The notes under the pieces: generated by a model
What the model saw: only the letters and a program-made list of their open reading frames with translations
What the model was told of the DNA's origin: nothing
The model's database searches: none
Shown here: one piece after another, positions 8,687-18,223 of the stretch
Numbering within the stretch: the first letter of the stretch is position 1
Layout: each line of letters opens with the position of its first letter
Assembly (NCBI GenBank): GCA_035528475.1
Contig: DATKYO010000070.1
Location: 1 to 57,566, forward strand
Direction: 5' to 3'
Source of the DNA: SD8 sp035528475
Lineage (GTDB): Archaea > Halobacteriota > Methanomicrobia > Methanomicrobiales > Methanospirillaceae
DNA: 57,566 nucleotides
Program-made: the position numbers and the translations under genes

Positions 8687-10128
8687 CGTGTCTCCGCAGT
8701 GATCCCGGGAGGAATTTGAACGATAATATCAGTAATCCTCTCAGCCCTGTATCCTCCGCGGATAACGTCGTACGCATTGAAGTACTGCAGACGAATATCA
8801 CGAACGTCATCAGCATATGCTCCTGATTCCAGGGCCCGCCTCCTGACTTCATCAATGCAGATTTTAATCAATTCCTCATCATCATCCGTGTGTTCAAAGA
8901 ATTCCCTCTGCCCGTTATATGCAACCATATTGCGCCCGGTATCGAAACGGGCATAGAGGGTGAGACTCACTCTCGACACTGCCACTCCTATGGCATTCGC
9001 ACACTCGGCATGATAGGGGACAGTATAAGGGACACCCGCCTCCTTTCCGATCCGGGGAATAAGATAAGGGGACAGAAAACCGGCACCAATCAATTTTGGA
9101 GGATTTTTTACTTTTACTGCTTCAACCACTATAGCAACGTATTTGTCCACGATCGTCTCTGCCATTGCCCTTGACGGCAATTTTGAAAGTCCATGTGTTC
9201 CAATCTCTTCCCCGGTGCAGTTCAGGGCATCTGTCAGAGTGGGTGCAGGGCCGCCGAAGGCCAGGGCATTTCCAATACGACCCGGTTTTAGTGTTTCCCG
9301 GATAACCGAGTCTCCTCCATAGGGTAGAGAATGCGTACGCACACTCTCGATCATTGTTCTCTTTTTATCGATGAAGATTATTTCCATAACCGGGTTCCCT
9401 TCTTTGATGGGGACGAGATCTGTGGTGGTTCCGCCGATATCCACGATCAGGCAGTCATTTTCACCGGTGAGATAATGCGCACCCAATGCGACGGCAGCCG
9501 CACTTGAATTGTAGAGAAGCGAAGGACACTGTATAGTCTCTTTCGGGGATGCCAGCCCACCGTCACCTTTGAAGAAGAGAAAATCACCCTGTGTGCGACG
9601 AATGATCTCTGCCTGGGTGGAGACAGTATTCTTGAGGCGGGCATTCAGTTCCGTAGTAATGATTCGGGCGGGAAAATTCATCCTTCCCAGGAAATGAGAG
9701 AGGGCAATTCTCTCTTCAGGATACCAGGGTCCGGCTATTTTCGCGATTTCCTCTTCTATGGAGGAGTTCCGAATGGAAAATTTGCAGATTATGGCCAGGG
9801 CATCCTGCCTGTTCCGGGAAATGCAGTCTGCAATCTCTTCCGGATCAATCTTTTCAACGATATCTCCACGGTGGCTGACCGCCCCATTCATCCCGTCGTG
9901 GCAACATAAGCCGGGTCCGGGAACAGTGAGAATATGAACCGAAATGGGATCTCCCGTCAATATGCGGTTCAATGGCTGCGAAGTACTCACAGCCAGCCTG
10001 CCCTCCAGTTTTCCCCTTGAAAAAGCCCCGGCGAATCCCTCGGCGTTCGGGACTTTGTATGCGGTGATCTCATCACCTACAGTCGCAAAGTCGGTATTTG
10101 TCCCCCCGATATCTACACCGGTCAACAT
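8683..10128 (-). CDS. hydantoinase/oxoprolinase-type ASKHA protein
   Basis: The 481-residue protein starts with DIGGTNTD and has a second glycine-rich phosphate motif, VDIGGTTTD, near residue 245. This is typical of the actin-like ATPase fold of HyuA/oxoprolinase A subunits. I chose the ATG at 10128 because the family begins directly with this motif; the longer frame to 10227 would add 33 unrelated residues. Known relatives hydrolyse hydantoin or 5-oxoproline with ATP, and one methanogen branch (MfnF) acts in methanofuran synthesis. No HyuB partner is nearby, so it may work alone in amide or lactam chemistry. It is translationally coupled to the HDAC-like gene, which ties it to the polyamine module. 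Confidence 0.8.
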   Translation of the reverse strand: MLTGVDIGGTNTDFATVGDEITAYKVPNAEGFAGAFSRGKLEGRLAVSTSQPLNRILTGDPISVHILTVPGPGLCCHDGMNGAVSHRGDIVEKIDPEEIADCISRNRQDALAIICKFSIRNSSIEEEIAKIAGPWYPEERIALSHFLGRMNFPARIITTELNARLKNTVSTQAEIIRRTQGDFLFFKGDGGLASPKETIQCPSLLYNSSAAAVALGAHYLTGENDCLIVDIGGTTTDLVPIKEGNPVMEIIFIDKKRTMIESVRTHSLPYGGDSVIRETLKPGRIGNALAFGGPAPTLTDALNCTGEEIGTHGLSKLPSRAMAETIVDKYVAIVVEAVKVKNPPKLIGAGFLSPYLIPRIGKEAGVPYTVPYHAECANAIGVAVSRVSLTLYARFDTGRNMVAYNGQREFFEHTDDDEELIKICIDEVRRRALESGAYADDVRDIRLQYFNAYDVIRGGYRAERITDIIVQIPPGITAETR

Positions 10129-10280
10129 AAAACTGATCGAGAATCTCCTTGTATACTGAAATATACTCCTGTTCGCGGACAGTTGTTTTCGCCCGTGCTC
10201 TTTTGAGCCGGCTGCATACCACAACAAATGCAGGATTACCGGGCATAAGGATTAAGTCGCTTGTTTCATATTAAGAAACC

Positions 10281-10778
10281 ATGAAGGGATATTCGATTCC
10301 GAAAATACGTTCCCCGGTTTTCCTTGTATTTTCTATCGTAATCTGTCTGACTGCAGGATTTCTCGGCTCCCTGGTTACTATCACCAGTGCGGGTTCATGG
10401 TATGACCAGTTGACCAAGCCATGGTTCAATCCGCCTTCCTATGTGTTCGGGCCTGTATGGACAATTCTCTACATTCTGATTGCGATAGCTCTCTACCTTG
10501 TATGGGTGGAAGGGTTTGAAAAAAGAGAGGTAAAACTGGCGGCAGGGCTGTTCGCTATTCAGCTGATATTGAATACCGGATGGTCATTCGCCTTCTTCGG
10601 ACTGGAATCGCCACTCTTTGGGTTTATCGAGATCCTGGTACTGTGGCTTTTCATATCGGCAACCATATGGGCGTTTTGGATTGTGAGAAAAGAGGCAGCT
10701 CTCCTGATGGTTCCCTACCTGGCCTGGGTGACATTCGCAACTGTCCTTACATATTCGATCATGGTTCTTAATTCCTGA
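10281..10778 (+). CDS. tspO: TspO/MBR family membrane protein
   Basis: The 165-residue protein has five membrane helices and the TspO signature: WYxxLxKPWFNPP followed by VFGPVWTxLY and a Trp-rich central region. TspO binds tetrapyrroles and sterols and is involved in stress response or porphyrin turnover. In a methanogen the likely ligands are precursors of haem, F430 or corrinoids. The gene is divergent from the hydantoinase-like gene. A TATA-like TTCATATTAAG ends a few bases before the ATG and no SD is visible, so the transcript may have little or no leader. Confidence 0.93.
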   Translation: MKGYSIPKIRSPVFLVFSIVICLTAGFLGSLVTITSAGSWYDQLTKPWFNPPSYVFGPVWTILYILIAIALYLVWVEGFEKREVKLAAGLFAIQLILNTGWSFAFFGLESPLFGFIEILVLWLFISATIWAFWIVRKEAALLMVPYLAWVTFATVLTYSIMVLNS

Positions 10779-10920
10779 TCCGATGAGACTTGTGAATTCG
10801 ATAAAATCCCAGAATGGAAGTTTCTGGTCCGGGAAAATTCCCTGCCTGCCGAATATAAAAGGAAGGATATGTATGCACTGTAAAATGTCCTTTGAATCCC
10901 CGATCATTTATCAAAAATAT

Positions 10921-12837
10921 TCAGTTTTTAGGATATCCAATCTCTGCAAGACTCTGCCTGATCTCATCAAGGCTCGCCGGGTCATCGATAGTAGCAGGTA
11001 TGCGAAAATCCTCTCCGTCAGCAATCTTCTTCATCGTCCCGCGAAGAATTTTACCGGATCTCGTTTTTGGAAGCCGCTTTACCACTACTGCAACTTTGAA
11101 TGATGCGATGGGCCCGATCTTTTTCCTGACCATTGCTACCAGTTCGTGGATAATCTCATCACTGTTCCTTTGCACGCCGGCTTTAAGGACTACGAATCCC
11201 AGTGGTATCTCGCCTTTTATCGCGTCAGCAACCCCGGTCACCGCACATTCTGCCACATCCTGATGGGAGGCGAGCACCTCTTCCATGGCACCTGTAGAGA
11301 GCCGGTGACCCGCAGTATTAATGATATCGTCAGTACGCCCCATTATCCAGAGATAACCGTCATCATCGAAATATCCTGCATCGCCGGTGAGGTAATGGCC
11401 CGGATAAACCGAAAGATAGGAGCGGATGAACTCATGATCATTTTTCCAGAGACTGACAAGGCACCCCGGCGGAAGCGGGAGTTTTATTACAATATTTCCG
11501 GTGGTATTCCGGGGCACTTCGTTGCCTTTGTCATCAAGGATCCTGATATCATATCCCGGCACAGGCCGGGTGCAGGAGCCCGGCTTCACGGGAAGCATAC
11601 CCAGGCCGACAACATTTCCTCCTATTGCCCATGCCGTCTCCGTCTGCCACCAGTGGTCGATGACAGGAATGCCAAGACGGCTGTGCGCCCAGTTCAGGGT
11701 ATCAGGATCGCATCTTTCGCCTGCCAGGAACAGCATTCGCAGGCCGGAGAGGTCGTACCTGCCAATATATTCGCCTTTGGGATCTTCTCTCTTGATAGCG
11801 CGAAACGCAGTGGGTGCTGTGAAGAGCACCCGGACATTATGCTCTGATATTACCCTCCAGAATGCCCCGGGGTCAGGTGTTCCTACCGATTTCCCTTCGT
11901 ATAGTATGGTAGTGCACCCCATGGCCAGTGGTGCATACACGATATATGAATGCCCTACTACCCAGCCCACATCTGATGCCGCCCAGAATACTTCTCCCGG
12001 TGACATCCCGTATATGTTCTTCATGCTCCATTTCATGGCCACCATATGGCCTCCGTTGTCACGGAGGACACCCTTGGGGATCCCCGTAGTCCCGGAGGTA
12101 TACAGTATATAGAGGGGGTCGGTTGCATTGAGGGGGACACAATCTGCCGGTGATGCGTCCATAAATTCCTTCCATTCAATGTCCCGTCCGGGATTGAGCG
12201 TGGCGATGCTCTGAGGACGCTGGAGGATTACGCAGTGCTCTGGTTTAAATTGGGAAATTTCGACTGCTTCGTCGAGAAGTGGTTTATACTGGATAATCCT
12301 GTTTACTTCGATGCCGCAGGATGCTGATAAAATCACTTTCGGCCGGGCATCATTGATCCTGGTGGACAGTTCTTTTGCAGCAAATCCCCCAAATACCACC
12401 GAATGAATGGCACCTATCCTGGCGCAGGCCAGCATCGAAATGACAGCCTCCGGAACCATCGGCATGTATATCACGACCCGGTCCCCTTTCTCTACGCCAA
12501 GTTTTTCCAATCCTCCCGCACAACGGGCGACTATGTCCCTTAACTGACGGTAAGTGAATTTTGTTATCGTTGCGGTCACCGGACTGTCATAAATGAGAGC
12601 GTCCTGGTTCCCGCGACCGTTTTCCACATGGACATCAAGTGCATTATAGCAGCTGTTAAGAATTCCGCCGTTAAACCACCTGTAAAAAGGAGGATTAGAT
12701 CCATTAAGGACTTTTTTCCATTTTTTGTCCCAGTACACTGATTCGGCTGCTTCTCCCCAGAACTCTTCCGGTTCTGCAATTGAATGCCGATAAACTGCAT
12801 CATATCTCGAAGATTGAATAATGTTCACCCTTGTCAT
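10921..12837 (-). CDS. propionyl/acetyl-CoA synthetase (AMP-forming)
   Basis: The 638-residue enzyme of the acyl-adenylate family contains the phosphate loop YTSGTTGIPKG, the adenine-binding WWQTE motif, the hinge near YLTGDAG..D and the C-terminal RSGKILRGTMKK with the catalytic (and acetylatable) lysine. Details such as PAFSxYRWFxGG-like start and DVGWVVGHSY resemble PrpE/ACSS3 propionyl-CoA synthetases, so propionate may be preferred over acetate. It would allow assimilation of short acids as carbon. The frame extends to a TTG at 12852, but I take the ATG at 12837, which lies inside a 14-base palindrome. No SD is visible. An ADP-forming acyl-CoA synthetase is encoded at 49620-51704. Confidence 0.92.
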   Translation of the reverse strand: MTRVNIIQSSRYDAVYRHSIAEPEEFWGEAAESVYWDKKWKKVLNGSNPPFYRWFNGGILNSCYNALDVHVENGRGNQDALIYDSPVTATITKFTYRQLRDIVARCAGGLEKLGVEKGDRVVIYMPMVPEAVISMLACARIGAIHSVVFGGFAAKELSTRINDARPKVILSASCGIEVNRIIQYKPLLDEAVEISQFKPEHCVILQRPQSIATLNPGRDIEWKEFMDASPADCVPLNATDPLYILYTSGTTGIPKGVLRDNGGHMVAMKWSMKNIYGMSPGEVFWAASDVGWVVGHSYIVYAPLAMGCTTILYEGKSVGTPDPGAFWRVISEHNVRVLFTAPTAFRAIKREDPKGEYIGRYDLSGLRMLFLAGERCDPDTLNWAHSRLGIPVIDHWWQTETAWAIGGNVVGLGMLPVKPGSCTRPVPGYDIRILDDKGNEVPRNTTGNIVIKLPLPPGCLVSLWKNDHEFIRSYLSVYPGHYLTGDAGYFDDDGYLWIMGRTDDIINTAGHRLSTGAMEEVLASHQDVAECAVTGVADAIKGEIPLGFVVLKAGVQRNSDEIIHELVAMVRKKIGPIASFKVAVVVKRLPKTRSGKILRGTMKKIADGEDFRIPATIDDPASLDEIRQSLAEIGYPKN

Positions 12838-12848
12838 GCTATAGCATG
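12835..12848. promoter_or_regulatory. 14-bp palindrome over the acyl-CoA synthetase start
   Basis: CATGCTATAGCATG is a perfect inverted repeat that includes the proposed ATG. On a leaderless transcript it would cover the transcription start and so could serve as an operator. Chance is possible for an AT-balanced 14-mer. Confidence 0.4.
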
Positions 12849-12993
12849 TCAAAATTTAATTCCACTTTCTAAAATACTTTTTCATGCATAATTCGCCGGA
12901 TATTTTAGTTATTTAGGAATTAAGTGGCATATCAGGCACTAATTAGAGATATGCCGATATTTTTTATTTATTTTTTAGCATAAATTATATTTT

Positions 12994-13190
12994 GCATAAA
13001 TACTCAATCAGGGGTGAATAAATCAAGAATGTATGAAATTGTGATCAATATTCACGTCTCCCTTTTGATGAGGGGTCAATCTGCCCCACCTGCAATAATG
13101 AGTATCCCAATGAGGATGTGCCATTGGATACAGATAATGAATTGATTGTTTCTCGTCATATACCGAGGGACATGGACCTATGGTCTGTGT
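12994..13190 (+). ncRNA. possible structured RNA upstream of mntP
   Basis: The 500-base gene-free stretch 12853-13342 has a TATA-like GCATAAATACTC near 12994. The same GCATAAAT word occurs upstream near 12977. About 50-100 bases further are potential hairpins: GGGG/CCCC (13072-13087), a ten-pair stem with one bulged C (13102-13112 with 13122-13131) and GACC/GGTC near 13173. mntP itself appears to have its own TATA about 20 bases before its ATG, so this would be a separate RNA rather than its leader. No known riboswitch was recognised. Confidence 0.3.
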
Positions 13191-13342
13191 TGCATGGCCG
13201 GGCAAACAGTCAAATGATTCAGGATATGATAGGTAATCTCCTTGCTTGTGGATCGTGTTGAGAATCTTACATCTATTTTGAATTATTATTTTTTTGATAG
13301 TGTAAATTACAATATCCCTGAAATGGAAAATATAAGTATACA

Positions 13343-13903
13343 ATGGAGTCATTCACAATAATTTTCATTGCTGTCAGCCTGGCAATGGATTGTTTTGCCG
13401 TTTCCCTGGCGGCCGGAACAGCAGCGACAGGCAGGAAAGTCAGGCTGGCCTTCATACTTGCCCTCTCATTCGGAACATTCCAGTTTTTTATGGCACTCAT
13501 AGGGTGGGCTGCCGGTACCGGGACTATGGACCTTTTATATGGTTATGATCACTGGGTTGCATTCGTCATCCTCGCATTCATTGGTGGAAAGATGATATAT
13601 GAAGGGATATCAGGGAAGGAAGAAAAACGGGTGAACCACTATACTGTGTTTACCATTCTTGGCCTTTCGATAGCAACGAGTATGGACGCATTGGGAGTCG
13701 GCCTTACATTTGCATTTTTAGAGGCTAATATACTTATTTCAGCAATAATAATAGGAATCGCCTCATTTGTCTTTTCATTAGCCGGTGTATTTCTCGGCAG
13801 CAGGCTTGGAAATCTTCTGGGAAAGAAAGTGGAAATTGCCGGCGGAGTAATTCTGATACTGATTGGAATCAGGATCCTCGCCGAACATGCCAGCCTTCTC
13901 TGA
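13343..13903 (+). CDS. mntP: MntP-like manganese efflux pump
   Basis: The 186-residue protein has six membrane helices and the two family repeats. The first carries LAMDCFAVSLAAG, the second SIATSMDALGVG, with the conserved acidic residues in each inside the membrane. MntP exports Mn2+ and protects against manganese excess. TATA-like AAATATAAGTATA ends four bases before the ATG and there is no SD, so the message is probably leaderless or nearly so. The bacterial yybP-ykoY Mn riboswitch was looked for upstream and not seen. Confidence 0.92.
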   Translation: MESFTIIFIAVSLAMDCFAVSLAAGTAATGRKVRLAFILALSFGTFQFFMALIGWAAGTGTMDLLYGYDHWVAFVILAFIGGKMIYEGISGKEEKRVNHYTVFTILGLSIATSMDALGVGLTFAFLEANILISAIIIGIASFVFSLAGVFLGSRLGNLLGKKVEIAGGVILILIGIRILAEHASLL

Positions 13904-13910
13904 AGTACTA

Positions 13911-14483
13911 ATGAGGGGAACACTAATATCAGGGCAGGAAATAATAGGCTTTTTTGATATAATCAACTCACGGGACCTCTCGATTATGTTCTTTCTGCTC
14001 TGCATCGGCGCCATTGTCCGGTACCTCCTTGTCAGCACAGAAAACCCGATCATTCCGAATATTCTGGTTGCGTTTTACTGCCTGGCCATCATCGTAATCA
14101 TGCCGGATTTTCTCCAAGCCCTTGCAATCGGGGTAGTATTCGGCCTTGTGGCAGCACTTATCAGTCATTCATTATTCGATCCTGCGTTTCTGGTCAGTGA
14201 ACCCCTCGGCGCTGCTGTCTGCCTGGGAAGTTTCATGGTGTTTCAAAACCGGATATGGGGGGCGCCTTTCCTGACTGCTGTTGCGGCCACACTGGCCAGC
14301 GGAATCGCGTATACCAGTCTCGCTGTCTCTTTCGGCCAGGTAAAAATCATAAATGAATTTTCCGGAACAGAGGAATTTATTATAGGCATTTGCTTGATTA
14401 TGGCGATTACTGCGCTTTTAAATGGCCTGATCGTTGCCATTGCCTACGATAAAATCGTTGCATTCAGGGAACATCTCGCCTGA
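13911..14483 (+). CDS. multi-spanning membrane protein, function unknown
   Basis: About 190 residues form five or six hydrophobic helices with short loops and a charged C-terminal tail. The frame is open from 13863 inside mntP. ATGs at 13887 and 13911 are possible starts and none has a strong SD, so coupling to mntP translation is likely. Small Gly/Ala-rich helices resemble substrate-binding (S) components of small-molecule transporters, but no signature motif was seen. The tandem position suggests co-expression with mntP. Confidence 0.65.
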   Translation: MRGTLISGQEIIGFFDIINSRDLSIMFFLLCIGAIVRYLLVSTENPIIPNILVAFYCLAIIVIMPDFLQALAIGVVFGLVAALISHSLFDPAFLVSEPLGAAVCLGSFMVFQNRIWGAPFLTAVAATLASGIAYTSLAVSFGQVKIINEFSGTEEFIIGICLIMAITALLNGLIVAIAYDKIVAFREHLA

Positions 14484-14592
14484 TATATACAGATGAGAGA
14501 CTTTAGGCATGTGCCCCCCCCACCAGTACTACACAACATTTATGTGACTGGTTTTTCAACTATTCGTAATTAATACGGTTTCGGTGAGAAAG

Positions 14593-14961
14593 ATGAGCGA
14601 TGTATACCATTCAATATATGATAAGCTTGATAAAATCGGAGTATTTGGCATAAAAAATTACGCTGTCATAGAGAATGCACCCCATGTGCCTCTCTGTATT
14701 GACCGCCTCTCTGATGATACCTACGCTCTTTCACAAAACCCTATCATCGAAGGAGTGGTGGTGGCCGATCCGGATATTGAGATAAAAGTGTATCCCGAGA
14801 GAAAAACTGCCGAACCTATGGCCTTCCAGGACAGATCCGGCCGAAAGGTTGTATATCCGGAGCCTGGAAAGGTTGACCTGAAAGTGAAAAATGATTTGAT
14901 CACATTTCTGGACCGCTGGCTTACCGAATTGATCAACCAGGGTTTTATAAGAAACCAATAG
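14593..14961 (+). CDS. conserved-looking hypothetical protein
   Basis: The 122-residue soluble protein has mixed alpha/beta character and no recognised motif. The ATG at 14593 has a GGTGA ribosome binding site five bases upstream. A GTG at 14584 would only add three residues. It stands alone between a membrane protein and the convergent TPR gene, with a run of eight C residues near 14514-14521 upstream. Base composition and RBS support a real gene. The function is unknown. Confidence 0.7.
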   Translation: MSDVYHSIYDKLDKIGVFGIKNYAVIENAPHVPLCIDRLSDDTYALSQNPIIEGVVVADPDIEIKVYPERKTAEPMAFQDRSGRKVVYPEPGKVDLKVKNDLITFLDRWLTELINQGFIRNQ

Positions 14962-14977
14962 GTTCAAAAGGCCCATA

Positions 14978-16561
14978 TCAACTTTGTTTCATTAAAATGT
15001 CCCTGGCCATTCTGGCATTTAAGTCTCCCGGATTTTTATTCAAAGCATTTTCGAAGCATTCCAGGGCTTCTGAATAACATCCCAGTTTTTCCATGCTGGA
15101 TCCCCGGCTGTACCATATGCCTGGATTATCGGGATCAATGGCAAGTGCCCTGTCATAACAGAGTATCGCTTCACGGTTCCTGCCCAGATCGTCAAGGCTT
15201 ACCCCTTTGCCGAGTAATGAACCGATATCAGTGGGATCAAGACTGAGGACTTTATCAAAACACTGGATTGCCTCGCGGTGCCGCCCCAGCTGGAGCAGAC
15301 TTACACTCTTATTATACCATGCATCAACATCAGCAGGCGCCAATTCTATTGCCTGGTCGTAACAGTGTATTGCCTCATCGTGCCTTACAAGATTATTCAA
15401 TGACACCCCTTTATTATACCAGCTCGCAGCATCATCAGGTTTTATCGTTATAGCCTTCTCAAAGAGCCTGATCGCCTCCTGGTCTTTCCCCATTGCAGAC
15501 AACGTCCGGCCCTTGTTGTAATATGCAAAAAAATCCTTTGGATTAGCCCTTATTGCCGAATCAAAGGATTCGATAGCCTCATGATACCTGTCACTGGCAA
15601 AATAGCTGATTCCCCTGTCAATATATGCTCTTGAATATCCCGGGTCAATAGCGAGTATATTGTTATAACTTTCTATCGCTTCATCGAATGAGCCCATTGC
15701 CGACTCGCTCTCACCTTTTCCCAGCCATGCCCTTATGTTGTTAGTATCAGCTGTAATCGCTTTGTCAAATTCGGCAATTGCAGATTCATAGTCCTCACTG
15801 GCATGAAAGCTCAACCCTTTGGCAATATAAGCCTCAATATAGTCAGGCTGTAATTCCAGCACATGGTCAAAAAATTTTATCGCCGATTTCTGGCTTCCAC
15901 AGGCAGCGTGGCTCTTTCCCATATTAAACCAGGTGTCGGGATCATTGGGCGAAATGGAGATGCTCTTTCCAAAACAGTCGATGGCGTTCTTATGCTGACC
16001 CAGGAATCCATAGCTGCGTCCCATGTTATACCAGGCAATAGGATCTCCGGGTTCCAGGGCTAGAGCCTGTGCAAAACAGTCCACTGCCTGTCGAAATTCT
16101 AAAAGACGGGCATAACTGATACCCTTACCGACCCATGCCCCTGCATCGTCCGGGTCTATCTTGATCGCCACATCGAAGTCATCTGCGGCATCACGGTATT
16201 TCCCGATCTCATACTGGCACATGCCCCTGCTGGACCAGGCTTTCTTAAGATTCGGATCAATTGTCAGTGCCTTTGAATAATTGTCTATCGCCTGCCGGTG
16301 ATGACCGAGGGATGAATAAAAGAATCCCAGATTCAGGAGGATATATGTGTTATCCGGTTGGAGAGCAGATGCTTTTTCAAAGCAATCCAGGGCTTCCCGG
16401 TTTTTTGAAAGAGCCTGGAGTATCGTACATTTCTGTACAAATGCTAACGAATGTTTCGGATTTAGGTTGACAGCTTTTGAAAAAGCATCAAGTCCTTCCT
16501 CCAATCTTCCTTCCGATACAAGAGTGAGTCCTTTCTGGTAATATTGTTCACTTTGCAGCAT
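14978..16561 (-). CDS. tetratricopeptide repeat protein (about 15 TPRs)
   Basis: The 527-residue protein consists almost entirely of about fifteen consecutive 34-residue TPR units (AWYNKGxxLxxLGRxxEAIxxFDKAIxIDP pattern), with no signal peptide, membrane helix or catalytic domain. Such superhelical scaffolds assemble protein complexes. Methanogens of this group encode many. The repeats are regular at protein level but diverged at DNA level. It is convergent with the hypothetical gene at 14593 and divergent from the DUF5591 gene. Partners are unknown. Confidence 0.9.
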   Translation of the reverse strand: MLQSEQYYQKGLTLVSEGRLEEGLDAFSKAVNLNPKHSLAFVQKCTILQALSKNREALDCFEKASALQPDNTYILLNLGFFYSSLGHHRQAIDNYSKALTIDPNLKKAWSSRGMCQYEIGKYRDAADDFDVAIKIDPDDAGAWVGKGISYARLLEFRQAVDCFAQALALEPGDPIAWYNMGRSYGFLGQHKNAIDCFGKSISISPNDPDTWFNMGKSHAACGSQKSAIKFFDHVLELQPDYIEAYIAKGLSFHASEDYESAIAEFDKAITADTNNIRAWLGKGESESAMGSFDEAIESYNNILAIDPGYSRAYIDRGISYFASDRYHEAIESFDSAIRANPKDFFAYYNKGRTLSAMGKDQEAIRLFEKAITIKPDDAASWYNKGVSLNNLVRHDEAIHCYDQAIELAPADVDAWYNKSVSLLQLGRHREAIQCFDKVLSLDPTDIGSLLGKGVSLDDLGRNREAILCYDRALAIDPDNPGIWYSRGSSMEKLGCYSEALECFENALNKNPGDLNARMARDILMKQS

Positions 16562-16738
16562 TCGCGAAGACTTAACTCTGAATATGCGGATCCCCTCCCA
16601 GGCACCTTATTCACAGATAAATTAGTTGTATTTTCTTCACTTATCAATAAATGTATCCGGCAGTATCAATATCCTGTCAGATCAACACTAGAACAACCAT
16701 TTCATCGCACCGGGATTTGGTAAGAGGCCTGGTTTTTC

Positions 16739-17362
16739 ATGCTACCCAGAGATGCATATTCATATGGCACTTTAGATGATCCTCCGTTCTACCTGCCGGA
16801 ATTCGAAGAGGCATACCGGTGGATTATCGATGAATATATAATCACTCCCCGGGAGATAGGAATTTTCATTCCCTGTGCCGTGAAAAAACCGTACAGCACA
16901 AGTCCGAGCCACAGGCTGTTTCGAAAGGTGATCGGTTCTGTACTCAGGCAGGACGATTACCATCTTGTCATTTTTGGCACCTGTGGTACTGTACCAGCCG
17001 AACTTGAACTGATGTATCCTTACGCCAGTTACCATTATATGTTGGGGAAATGTGATGATGGCAGGATATTGAATGATTTTTTGGAGATCGAGAGTTACAG
17101 GATAGCAGGTTACCTGAAAAAGACAAAGGATCTGTATCAAACACGAATTGCCTACTGCATCGGCATCTTCAGGGAAGCGATGATCCGGGGGAGCGAGAGA
17201 TCGGGAATTCCGCTTGACCTTCTTCTTCCCTCGAACCCCACCATTGAACGTCTCCGGGATATCGATTGCCCTTTTCCGGACGGGAGTCTTTCAATGCAGG
17301 AATATATCGAGGAGTTCAGGGAAGGACTTAGAAGTGTTAAAAGATTAATTGATGCAAGATAG
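16739..17362 (+). CDS. DUF5591 protein related to archaeosine synthase
   Basis: The 207-residue protein carries the DUF5591 motif IPCAVKKPYSTSPSH near residues 44-58 and a FGTCGTVPxELE segment. This domain is found in archaeosine synthase ArcS, where it accompanies the TGT-like and PUA domains and helps to convert preQ0 in tRNA position 15 to archaeosine via lysine addition. Here it stands alone, without PUA or transglycosylase parts, so it is either one subunit of a split ArcS or a paralogue. A GAGG lies about ten bases before the ATG. Confidence 0.8.
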   Translation: MLPRDAYSYGTLDDPPFYLPEFEEAYRWIIDEYIITPREIGIFIPCAVKKPYSTSPSHRLFRKVIGSVLRQDDYHLVIFGTCGTVPAELELMYPYASYHYMLGKCDDGRILNDFLEIESYRIAGYLKKTKDLYQTRIAYCIGIFREAMIRGSERSGIPLDLLLPSNPTIERLRDIDCPFPDGSLSMQEYIEEFREGLRSVKRLIDAR

Positions 17363-18223
17363 TAGGATATTATTCGTTATTACTTCTTTTTTTAGGGCAC
17401 TTTTCATAAGCTCATTCCAAAGAAATTATTTACATGAAATACCTTGTTAAAACTTAATTTTCATAACATTAACTTTAACAGCAGGTAATTGGAAGCAGGA
17501 TAAACGATAAAATTTTTAGAAGTATCTCACTTCAAAAATGGAGTGTTGGTATTTTAAGCGGCGCCTTACTAAAAATTTACTAAATTGACTTTCGCATCCC
17601 ATGAACAACGATAAAACATAACCCCCCCATCTAAACCTCCCTTTCTCGTTTCGATAAATCGCTCTGAAATCGCTTTTTTTTCAAAAGGCGAAGAATCTCT
17701 CTATCATCTCAAAATTTGTCCGAAATTTTCATGATCATTGTTCCAGTTGATCGATCCGTGGTGATGGATGGTCCTGGATGCCCTACAACTTCATAGGAAA
17801 ATTCTTTGAATTGATCAGAGTTATTGGAAAGTTTTAGGAAGTACTTGAGAAAATACAGTAAAAATTTCTCCGTGGGAACTGAAATTACCCTCAATTGACA
17901 GACCTGAAATATAACAATATCCTGCCGTCACAGGAGTTATCTGCTCGTTTTTTAAAATATCATTATGAATACATTAAATGCGAAATCGAGGTCTTATGAG
18001 CCCTTTAAGTCAAATTTGCACCATTATGTGCCCTTCTACTAATGCAAAAGGTTTAATAGTACTTCGCATCCATCTTAGTGCAGGTGTATTAGTGTCCAAC
18101 TAAATCACCGATAATGAACGTTCAATCCATGGTGGATGTCCTGCCTTTCCGGGCAGGGCGGAAGCCTCCTGTGATGCTACCCTATCATTTCTTTGTGGTT
18201 TTTTGACTTTCAGGCAGACATGC
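17363..18223. other. 860-bp intergenic region
   Basis: It is AT-rich and has no gene I can support. A 61-codon TTG-started frame on the minus strand (17709-17894) has coding-like composition but no RBS and may be a remnant. Near its right end is a GC-rich hairpin (CCTGCC/GGCAGG, about 18140-18157) preceded by an ATCCA/TGGAT repeat, just beyond the stop of the DUF523 gene, possibly part of its 3' end. Confidence 0.5.

Noticed and set aside
12853..13342. yybP-ykoY manganese riboswitch before mntP
   Set aside because: The hairpins present do not contain the conserved core of that riboswitch, and the mntP promoter appears to lie just before its ATG.
13023..13352. 109-codon minus-strand frame upstream of mntP
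   Set aside because: It overlaps the probable mntP promoter and start and has no RBS or motif.
17709..17894. 61-codon TTG-started frame, minus strand
   Set aside because: Composition looks coding-like, but there is no RBS, a rare start codon, no neighbour linkage and no recognisable motif. It is at best a remnant.
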